Source: Gorsachius magnificus (taxonomy: Eukaryota > Chordata > Aves > Pelecaniformes > Ardeidae). Taken from it: DNA of 64,000 nt. Below, in pieces: positions 15,601 through 27,600 of the stretch (the stretch's first letter is position 1; each line of letters starts with the position of its first letter). The stretch spans positions 18,017,507 through 18,081,506 of the forward strand of contig CM067086.1 in NCBI GenBank assembly GCA_034008185.1. Direction: 5' to 3'. A program made the position numbers and the translations under genes. A model generated the notes under the pieces. It was not told the origin of the DNA, made no database searches, and worked only from the letters and a program-made list of their open reading frames with translations.

Positions 15601-18600
15601 GAAAATCTAAAAGAAATATTATTTTTAAAACTAATTCTCTCTTTCACAGAAACTTTTCCTCTTTCTTCCTACCAGTAGTATGTTAACACCATCTGTACTA
15701 GACCTTACCTCAGAGCTGCTTGGGACTTCTGATCCTGTAGTTGAAATAGTTTCACATAAAGGTCCATTGCAATCTTCCCCTAAGGAACATTGAAAGAAAG
15801 ATTCACATAAATACATTCCTTATTTTAAAATATGACTGTATCTGAAAATGAAGTGAACCTTGAAGGCATGGAACTACAAACAAGCAAAAGCTGGAAAATA
15901 ATGCTCAGCTACATAAAATCTTCAATAATGGTTCTTTGAAGGGAAAAAGCACTGTGGGTCACAATATACTCAGTCTGTACTAGCTGGTTGTAACCTTGCG
16001 GTCACAGGAACACATTTTTAAATGTGACAAACAAAAATCTGTCAGCATCACGTATTTGATGAGAAAATTCTTTCTTGTCTCACGTGTCTGATAGGTGGAC
16101 ATAGCTATTAAACATAGACATTAGCTCACACCTAGAGCTTTGCTGCCTCAGTTATGAAAGTTCAATTACTGCTCAGGCTGCTTGCTAGAAATTGAATTTT
16201 TGTTGCTAAGGGATTAATGGTGCATAACCTCAAGATTACAGGTGCCCACATAATGGAGATCTGATGACAGGATCAAGAATAGTAATATCAACTTCAATTA
16301 CCAAGCTTTTCTTGTTCAAAAAAAACAAAACCAAAAAAACCCACACCTTCATTTTAACAACAGTATTGAACTCCAACATTACTTTCCCGGAAAGACAGTC
16401 AGTCCACTAAGGACACCGTTACTTAAACATGATAGGGAAAAAAATCACATTGAACATCTTCAGACCCCAAAACCATACTGAGACGTTTGCTGGGTTTGTG
16501 GCTCTGAACCTACTCTGCCAACAATGCCCTCTGGAGAGCAATTCCGAACCCGTAAGGCAGGCTCCTGCTCCAAGAAGTTTTTGTGAACAACCATCTCCCT
16601 GCTGCTTAGACAGTCAGTCTCCTAGATCAGGTATCTAAATAACTCCACCACCAATGGAAAAGGATAGCCAGTTTTGAAAATAGCTCATCACAATCTAGAA
16701 TAGGCATCTAATAAAGTTGCCTCTTTCTAAAAAAAAAAAAAAAAAAATTCATCATACTCCTGTCTTCATCAAACAGCAAGCAAGTATTGATGGGTATAGC
16801 TTAGACTGTACAGACTGACTAGCACAGCTTAGACTGGACCAGTGTCAGACAACTATGGCTAGATTAGTCCTACCAATAAAACCAACCTGCTTTTTTTTTT
16901 TGTAACCTGCAAATATTTGATTTAAATGCAAAAAACCACATCCAGGCAGGATATAAACTGTTTTTTCTAAAATCTAAAATAAGCTACTTAGACAAAAGAA
17001 AAAAATTAGAGGAAACAAAATGCTCTCAAGCTGTGTCTAAGTTCACTTACAGAAAATGGTCTCTGTAATTTATAACCCTATACATGACGTGATGAGCAAT
17101 AGTATATAATGGCATATAACCAAGTTTCTGAACGCTAAGACATTCAAAGTTGTTGCATGCTATTTTGCTAAAGCAAACTATGCCTGCAAAATGTGTATGA
17201 GTTGATATAATTTGACCACTGAAGTTTTATTCATGCACCCATAGAAGGATCTTTGCATACACTGATACAAGTTGGGAGACCAGCATTAAGCCACCCCTGA
17301 AAAGTTAGCGTGGAGGTAAATAATTTGGTATCATTCTGCCTACCCAAATACATCACAAATGCTACAGGGACTACACTGTAAGACAGGCCACCCAACACAG
17401 AAAAGGGTTGCAAGAACAGCTTCAGCACAGAACTAAATTCACTTCACCTCCTGACACAGCGCAAGCGTTCAACATGTATGAGAAACCAATGGCACTTGAT
17501 GGGAGAATATTGTAATAAGAACACAGAAGTCTTAACTCAGAAAACCAACTACCAAAATATTCAGATTAATCTTCTTGAGAAACTGCTTCTGCAAAGAATA
17601 TTCCTAAGCAGAGGGTCTGCCTTCACACAGGGCTGGCTCTAAGCATATGCAAGCTTGGCGGCTGCCCAGGACAGCAGACCGCTGCCCGATGGAAGAAAGG
17701 AATCATCGTCACCACCACGCTCTGCTGCCTGCTCTGCCCACAGCCCTGGGAAGCAGGTGGCTGCTGCAGCGTTGGCCAAAGGTGGCGAGCCCAGGAGCAG
17801 AAAGCCCAAACATTCAGTCACACAACGCTCCGTGGCAAGAGCAGCCTGGCACCCTGTCCCTGGAGCAGTAACACTCAATTTGCCTGTGCCGCTGAGAGGA
17901 CTTGAACAGATTCCACAGTCTACAACACCCTTGGTGTTTGGGTTTTTTGGATTATTCTTTCTGTAGTTGTGAAAGTTTAACCTCAGAAACAAGCACGATT
18001 CAGAGTTCTACATTTTAAATGCTCTCCCAGTACCATAGCGGATTACTAAGTCAACCTGTGAAAGGAAATCCTCTTGGTATCTCCGATCCAGGGGAATAGA
18101 ACTGAATAACTAGTGCAGCACACAAGAAGGCAAAAAGAGAATGCAAAACATACATATATGTAACTGAGAAGTGCAACACACTTAGTACATTCACTCCTTG
18201 AAAGACACATAAACAGGTTCCTAAGCAGTATAAGAAATGCACGACCAAGTCACGTAGGAAGGTATAAAGGAGCCACAACCCAGAACTGCAACAAGCACCA
18301 GGAATGGAAATGCCCAACTGATTCTTAACCAAGACAGCTGCCCGCAAATAGCTAAAACTTGACTTGCAAATCACACTGCAAAAAGCTTGGCTCATATGTG
18401 TTATCTATGATTCATATAAACTTAAGTCTGATTTCCAAGAAGCTCTCAGCATTAAAAAAAAAAAAGAGGGACAGAAGACACACACAAGAGGGAGGAAGGC
18501 GTAACGCCCGTTAGTACAATACCTTCTGACCGTGACGGCTGGAACTTGGTGAGAATCACAATGTCATCTTTAAAAGGAAAAAACACTTCAGTAAGAACCA

Positions 18601-21600
18601 GAAGTAAAATCCACTTTTAACTTGAACCCATTTAATAATTTTCATCTGTCCTTTATAATACTTCCACTAGATCCAAACAAAAGAACACGCCTTGGGAACA
18701 AGAGACTCTGGCCCAGACAGAAAGCACAGTGCGGGTTCCTCTTGAAACACCGACATTGGCCTTTTTGTCCTGGCACTTTATTCACCAGCACAAACAAGGA
18801 TGCCGCTTTACCATAGAGGAGGCAGGGGGGACAACTATAATTTCTGCTAGTCAAAAAAGCACCTTTAGAATTAAAAAAATTACAGCTTCGTATCTAAAGA
18901 TGGAGTACATGAATAATATTCTGATAAAACCATCCTATTTTAGGGAACGGCCTTGTTCTTCAACACGACACGCTCTACTGTATGTGAGGAGATCTAGAAA
19001 CACCCGCACACCCAGAAAAACGAGTGAGTGGCACCTACTAAACATCAGCGACCCTTCAATACTAAACTCATTTGCACAAATTGCAGTCATTCCTTGCACA
19101 TTTTTTGTTCCAAATTAATCCCAGAACCACACTAGGACTATCAGAGCCAATTAAAATTGTTTCAGACAGAAATGATTTTAATATTTATTCAAATCATTGG
19201 CCTTTCACGGGCACGCACATATTCTATCCGAAAGAAATAACCTCTTTCCCAATGTAACTGTCGTCTCCAACAGCCTCATAGTTCTGCACACAGCTATTTG
19301 TAACTCCTTAAACACGTGTGTCCTGGGAGTTTGCACATCGCTGCAAATAAGGGAGCTTGACGTGGCCTATAATTTTGCAGTATTAACACATGCTGTCCCA
19401 AACTACACCCTACCGCAGGGCAACCTGCTTATAAACTTTCGGCATGCCACCCCTAAGAATTACAGACCGTTTGTATTTCAATTACAGACCCCGATGATCA
19501 GATCAACAGCAAACCAAAACAGCTCACAGAAATCAACATTCAGAACTGAAGCCTGGAGCACATATTCAAGACTGATTTCGCCTCTTAAAATACCAATAGT
19601 TTACCCCACAAAAAAGGGTACTTTTATTAGCGCAATCTTACGATTTCTGTAAGAAGCATGAAATGTGGCTTCTTGTGTAATGATACGATGAGTCATTCTA
19701 CAATAGTTTAACTTTGGTCACAGTGCCTGAATCACTTGCTTTTTCTACATGGCAAAATTGACGTTTCAGGAAAAAATAAAAGGAATTTAATTCCACATCT
19801 GGACTTTCTGGTTAAAAGAAATGGTTTAATACAATTCGTATTTCAGGAATCAAAGTCATCCTTCAAAATCTTCCTATTCATTCCATGATGAAAACCAAAA
19901 ACCCTTAGTGGTCTAGATGCCAACATGCTCACAGTTTTTCAAAGATGCTACTGCAGCTGCAATTTACAGAACTGGCACGCAAGCTCTGCAAGTATGACTG
20001 GCCATCATGGATTTAAAGTCAGATAAATGGATGGGAGACCACATGCATGACCTACTTACTCTTTACACAACGCTATGACAGAAAGTGGAAAATTCTCTTT
20101 GATGACTACAGGGGTAATACAGGCTTAAATTAAAAATTAAAGTCACCTGGAAGAAAACAAGCAGCTCAAAATAAATTCTGCTTATTTTAACAAGCGCTGT
20201 TTAATTTCATTTATAAAACCTCATAAAACACAAACAACTATTGAGTCCCGTCACAAAAAAGTAAGGATGCCTTTGTAAATCAAGGTCTCCTGCAGCCTCC
20301 TATTTTCTGATAGCAGAGATGAGGTAAAGCAGCACGGCTCCGTGATGCCACAGGACTAGCAAAGTAACCTTCCACACCAGAAATTAGCTGCACATTCTTT
20401 GGGAGAAATGCAACCCATCACAGGCCATGTTCTGGTCACAACAGCTGCATCTCAACTGGGAAGATAAAAGGTCCAGGACATGGGTCCCACCACAGGACTG
20501 CTCACTTGACGTACGATTGCACTTTGCGGAGCGGTTTTTGGCTTCTAGCACTCTCCCCGACAGAGCAGAAATGCGCTCTGGAGGACACCACAGTCCAAGT
20601 TCTGGTCTTTGGAGAAGTCTGCCCTGCTTGGGAAGAAGGGAGTTCAGCCACATGGACATGGCTGGACTGTGCTACTTGTCCTCCAGGCCATTGAAAAATC
20701 CTTAGCTTTTTTAATTACTAGCACAGGCACAGCCCGGGACACTCTAGCATCTTGAGCAGTACTCAACCAGCAATTTCCCTGGAAGATGATGCTCTGTGTC
20801 ACTTCAGCAACCTGAATAAGCTGGGGTCTGCTGGCAGGTGGGAAGAAAAAAAGCTGGGCCAATGATGCTGCACTGGAGGTCCAGCAGGCACACAGCAGCT
20901 GGTGTGTAGATGCTGCAGTCTGGCACACTTCAGAGCAACTCTGCTTCAGAAAACCAAGCAAGAGAAGGCATTTAAGTTCTCCTTTCTTTCACCTTGTCTC
21001 ACTCCGATTCATCTGCACCAAGCAGAGCTCCTGGTAGATGTCTTTCTACCAGTAAAAATGTTAAGATATTATATGCTTTTAAAGCCAAATGGCAGCTGAA
21101 TAGTTTTAGGGATGAAAGTTTTCATTTTGCTGCTAAAACTAGAAAATGATCTGCACTTGCACACCTAAGACCTCTGACAGAGCTGTTCCAAAGGCAAAGT
21201 CAGAGCCAGGATTCTCAGGCAGGTGCTGACAAACTGTTTATTCTTTAGCAGCAGTAAGACAGTATCGCTACTGGTACTGCTATTAATTTCAGCATTGTTT
21301 CCAAAATATCGCTTCCATTTATTTCCATCATTTTCTTAGACACCGTAACAGCATCCCTTTCAGTCAACAAAACCAAGCAGGTTAAACCAATTTTCAGACC
21401 TGTCATACCGTCCTGCGTGTGTCTGATGCCTTTGGCGTATCCGTTTACACACATACGTATCCCTAGAGCAAATTTCTGGTGGTCCAGGTAAAAGAAAAAA
21501 AAAAAGAGAAAAAAAAAAACAAAAACAAAAAACCAAACCCACAAAACCAAACTTACATCACAGTTGTTATGAGGTAGCTACTTTGCATTATGAAGAAACG

Positions 21601-24600
21601 TTCTAATATTCATTCTTACCAAGCAATGAAAGAAAATTTTATTCCTAGATGTCTTGAAGCTACCATCTTAATAAAGCCCTGCCATTATTCAATAAGCTGG
21701 CCTTTTTGACAGAAATAATAATTCAATTTAAAACATGATTATTTATCACTAAATCAATGAGCTATTTAAGGTACTGTGTCCTTTGCTCCCAAAAGATCAG
21801 CATGGGATTTATGCTGTAGTGGGATCTACTCTGACCGATTTCCATCTTTGATAATGAGTCTGATTCAGTGCTGAGTCAGTAACAAAAATGCATACTGGAC
21901 AAAGATTTCTCCAGAGTAAGGTCACTCATTCCAAGTCAGCTTCGTAATGACTATTGTGCTTCTATAGCTAAGAAAAACATGGCTTCAAAATGACTTATTA
22001 ACTAAATTTACGTGTATATTGACCATATCCTCCCAGAGCTGGATGACTGAGTTGCCATGGGCAGCTGAGGACCCACCTAGTATACTGGCTCCTGAGCAAG
22101 TAAAATAAGTGTTAATACTTCACCTGGTATCACCTGAAGAGTGGTAACAGCACTGCTGAACCAAAGATGCCATCTCAAAATTACGCCTGAAGCGGTGGTT
22201 TATGCAACTCAGAGATGCTCCTAAAAATTTAAAACTATTCCGTACTATGAAAACATTAAGTTCTCAGTAAGTCCAAGGCAATTATTTGGGAATATTTTAA
22301 AAGAACTTCATGATTCCCCTAAAAAAAAGAAAAGATTGCATTCAAGTATAGTCTGCTTCACAGACATACTGATTTTCAGCATGTGCTTTATTATTAAACA
22401 AGCAATTCCAGAGAACAGGTATTTATCAACACATATAAAGTAAAAGAAAAAGCAACAGTATTTTACATAGGCATAAATATATAGAAGAGAAATCTGTTCC
22501 TAGCAGCAAGAAAATCTCATTTAGCATTTGGAAAAGACACGAAGTCCTCAGTTCTAACCTCCAGTATAGTAAAAGGGTATTTTAAATCAGAACTGAGGTC
22601 TACTCTCAGCTGCCTGCCTTTTAAAGAACCATAAAACCTCCCTTTTGATTAAAAGGCACTGGGTTTAAAAAAAAAAAAAAAAAGTTGTGTAAATCTGTTT
22701 TTAGCAAAAAACCACAAGCATAGTGTTGTAACACAGAACTGGAATGGCATTTTAATGCGGTTAAGGCAATAACCATTACCATATTGTATGTACCAGCATA
22801 GACAAAACTTAAAGCATGTTATAAGCACTGAAGTTAGCACTTATACCTTTCAGGTATCATCATTTTGCAGAATGACACATGTAAACTGATAATAGGTTCA
22901 AATGCAATTAAAAAAAAAAAAAAAAAAAGCCCAGACTAGAGATAGCTGGATAAAGTCAGGTATTTTTAAACTGTGTAGCATTTAGATGCATGTTAGTAAG
23001 GGGAATAGGATGGCAAATAAATCTGAGAAGAGCAGAGTGGTAAAACACCAGGCTGCAGAAGTCCCGACAACCCATGAAGCACTCTGGCCGTGCTTGTTTG
23101 CACTTAGAGCATTTATATGCGCAGGGCCAGATGTCATCAGCACTATCTGACTGCAGAGGCAGACATACAGCTTGGGCAATGGCCTTGCACATATACGAAA
23201 GTGCCAGCTGTGCTCACATCTCCTTCAAGAAGAGATGAAGAAAGGGGAATGGTGGTATTGCTTTTCGTCTCAGCCAGAGGGAATTACAAGCACTTCAGAA
23301 AGCTTTCCCAGTGTTCTCAGAGGCAAACTTAAAATACTCTAAGCATCACGCATTAATGCATTTCTCCAACTTCCACTGAAATCACTGATGTAACCCTGAA
23401 GCAACACAATCCTCTGATATCTTTCGGCATTTGCAGAACACAAGTTTTCATCAGTAGTGGAGGGCCCAACGTCCTATTCATTCTATGGACACACGGCACA
23501 TTCCTGTCCTTGTATGAGAGATCTTCTCCAGATACTGTCAGAGAAAAGTGATACGTGAACAGGGAACGAGCGATAGGGAAATAGTGGAAAAGGTGGGGAT
23601 AAGTTTAGCCTAAACTAGGAACATGTGTGACTTGTACATTTATTAAGAAAGCAAAAAGCAATATATAAAAAACTACACCTTGAATGTACTGTCCTCTGGC
23701 AGTGTTCCTCGGTTTCACGCTACCTGGACGTTTAATTTCAGATGGCCAAGTCCATCTGCAATTTTTTGTTCCTTCTGGTCCTCATGCTCTACCTAGCTCA
23801 GTACTATTTTGGTTATGCTTCCAATGAAATGTGTGATTGAGTATTTTGCTACTGTATTCACCAGGACAAGTATTTCATTTTCTCATATTAAACAGCATAA
23901 AAATATACCAGTATAAAGAGACTTTTTATAATCAAATCTCATCAAAAAAGATTTTTTTTCTGCAGTATGACTTTGCAAGACTTAACATTTTCTGTCCAAA
24001 TTACTTGAAAGATGATGGAGTAACTCTGGAAGTCACATACTGACCCCAGAGATAAACGGTTCCTGTCAATCAAGAAAATGAGCAGGGCAGAGGACTGAAG
24101 TATGCAAAGGCATCAAACTTGCCAGTGGCCTCAAAACCACATCTGCCAGTCACTGCTCATTAGCATGGTGTATTTCTAGCACACTTCAAGTTGTGCAAAC
24201 ATAGGCTCTCTGATTTCCTACCTGATAGTTAAGAAAACCTCTTTGAATAACAAACCACAGGGCCGTTTCTAATTTAGGGCTAGTGCAGAAAATTAAAGGC
24301 CAGCCATCTGCATCACAAGCCCTACCCACATGGCTTGCTGGCGTTCTGCTATCTTGCCAAAGGCCTCAGATTTCACATTTATCCTTGCGAGCCTGCTAAG
24401 GAAGACAAGGGGATCACTTGGGATTTCCAGTTATAAGACTGCACTTCACCCAAAGATATTCTCACTTCCTAAAAAACAGCATTTGGAACTTCACTACCTC
24501 TACCGGTCCTCACCGAGAACCAGTGGAGAATGGCTCTGACTGTACCAAAAGACCCAGACAAGCCAACAAAATGAAGTAACGAGGTGCTTACATTATATTG

Positions 24601-27600
24601 TTATATGTCAATGAGCGATCCACGCGCACTGGAAAAGAAGTCTCATTTGAAACAGTAGACTAGAATGAAGTCTTTTAACACAAGGAACATGAAATGTTGG
24701 TCTATTCTTAATGTATTCTTAATTGTCAGAACTGTAACAGACTACTATACTACAAATGCTAAAAAAAAAAAAAAAAGGTAAATCCCATAACCCTTTAATC
24801 TATAGGACCTACTGAAAATTCCAGATTACAACTGTCCAAACAGCACCTAAGACAACTTCTCTCTTCATTTCTTGGGTGCCAGTTACAACTAAAACAGAAA
24901 TCCTACATTAGCAGAAACTGACGATGAAAACAGGGTTGAAAGAGAGAGACTGAAGGCAGGCCTACAGCATGTGAGAATACCTGCTAGTCCTGCCTTGATG
25001 TGGTGTGAAGAGAGTGATCCAGACTGACGCATGGGTGTACTCTGAATACGCAGAAATAGATTCAGAAGCCCATACTGGATTACTGCAATATGACTATTGC
25101 AGGTATGGAATTAAGGTATTCTCTCAGCTGTTCTGGAGAACTACACCTACACACAGATTTTCATGTTATATCCCTTAGCCTACTCAGATAGGCGACTTCA
25201 GAATTGCATTATGTTATATGAAGAGAGGTAATTAGTGCTTACAATGCACGTCAGCACAGTTGCTCAAGACATGAAGGTTTCCAACGTTGGTTGAGGTGTC
25301 CTGCCTTATTCTGCAACTTTTTATCAGCAGCAGCCAACTAGCCTGCGAGCACGCCTGTTCTTGGCGTACACCAGACTGAAGCGATGAGCACCACGGGTTT
25401 AACATTTCTCGCAGGAGGTCCTTCAAAGAAAAACACACATCTCTAGTATAGCCCAAGTAACCAAGTCCCAACCTAGAATCAACTCCTCCCACAAACAATG
25501 TTTAATCTATAAATAATTCTGCAGAGAGCTGACACTTCAAAATCCTTCCATAACTATGTTATAATTGCAAGAACTATCCCTAGCAATATGACACAAGGAT
25601 CTTCCTTCCCCTTCCTGCATTTATACGCGTGCACATGTGAAACACTACTACCAAATATAATGAAATTACTGCTAGATAATGAAGCACAACCTGGCAACTA
25701 CACTGCTCTTAGTTCAACCCCCAGAGAGCAATAAAAAAACTAGTGGAAAAGTTCACTGCATTATTACCTTGCCACTTAACACCTGACACCGCAACTCTCG
25801 CCACATTTTTACAGTACCTATTCTTAATCACAGGTTTATACTACATGACTGTATTCCTCATCCACGTGTATATACAACTCGTTAATTAGTTTACAGATAT
25901 AAATATGAAGACAATGGTGTTTGGTTTTGCCTTTTTTTTTTTTTTTTACAAAATATCTGCCAACAGAACTGAGCATAATTTTAAAAGCACTTTTTCAGTA
26001 ACACCCTTATATCTTATCCTAGTTTTTCCTTGCATCACAGTAGTTATTAATCATTTGTACATGGATGTTCAAGTGCCCTTCCATTTTATGATACAGTTAT
26101 AATTTCTGCAGAGACTTTTCCAGAAAGCAAAACTTATTTCAACACAACTTTCATTTCTCAACACATGCTGCTAATGCACCTGCTAAATAAAAGCTTGAAA
26201 AGCAAAGTAACTTTGAATTTTGTTTGTAAGTTGAGAAGAATTACTTACAAAAACCTTCCAGGGTATGACACCACACTTAGGGCACAACTTCACTGACCAG
26301 CAGCAAAGACTGGAAACTTTCCAGCTGTAGTTACACTTTCAAAATTTTGAATTTCACTCAGATCCAAAGGCAAATTTTTATTTAAAAGAAAAAAAGATAA
26401 ATCAAACCCCCATGCACCGGAAACCTGCTTTTCCATTAGTCCTACAAAGACCTCAGAAGGGGACACCACACCAGACAGTACCTTAACTGGAAACTGCCTG
26501 GAAGGGAAACACTGAGAGAACATTTTTCTGCCCTTACACTGCTGTCGGCCTCCAGTTGCCTTCCTTAGCCTTTATTTGGCATTCCCAGCCCAGAACCTCT
26601 GCCCACAGCTGGAACCAAGTCCTTCCTTCCTCCAGGAACCCTTGCAAGGTAGAAACATCTGCATTTTCTTTCATTTTCTCAATAAAAAGGTGAAGTGGAA
26701 GGCCCCTTTTTTAAATAGAGGCTAAACAGGATTCACCTGCAATGGGCAGGACAGTCGCTCAGTTCTTTACCTGAGGGAATTCAGCTCTATTTGCCAGCTC
26801 TCTGAAGCATGGCCTAAACTTCCCACATAATTGCTGCTGGGTTAAGGAGGCATGCCAGAGGCTCTTAATCCCTCCTTTGGAGCTGCTCTGCTTTGCCACT
26901 CAGCAGGTTGCAGAGCGAGGGTATAAAAGTGATTTCAACCTCATACACAGGGTCCTTATCTAAAAGAAAAGTGTTGTAAGTCTCAGTCACAGTCCAAGAG
27001 CAATGTTTTTTTTAAACTATCACAATCTCCGGATAAAACCCGTATCTAACAGCTGTGGTGGAACGGACTTGACGTTTCTTTTTTTTCATTAAAAACACCA
27101 CAGTATGTATACAAAAAAAAAAAAAAAAAAAAGGTGATATTATGCAAGTTGTTGGGAGCAGTTCCCAATAGCAGGCTTTTCTACAACAAACTGGAGTTTT
27201 CCGTTCCAAGGAGGTTTACCTTCCAATAACCAACCTGTATTTACACTGTGCCCCCGCAGTGACGCATCGCAGCCAGTAAAGAAATTCCACTCAGGAACTA
27301 CATGTTGGTTGGTCTAAGGAAGTATTTTCTCCCCTGCCTTTTATATTCTGAACGACGCCTAAATTTCTCAGGAATTATTACCTAGGAATAATCTTTAAAA
27401 AAAACTTTCACGTTAGCAAACCCTCTGCTTTAGCCCTGTGGGAACACGATATCCCGTTTGGCGTTTCCACAAATAGATCAGAAGTTACTACGTGCACTGC
27501 TCCAGTAAACGCAGATGTAGTTTTGAACAGAGGCCTGTATTTTATGTTACAAGTATGAATCATAATAAGTCTGATAAAATAAGCGCAGGATCATTCTATT

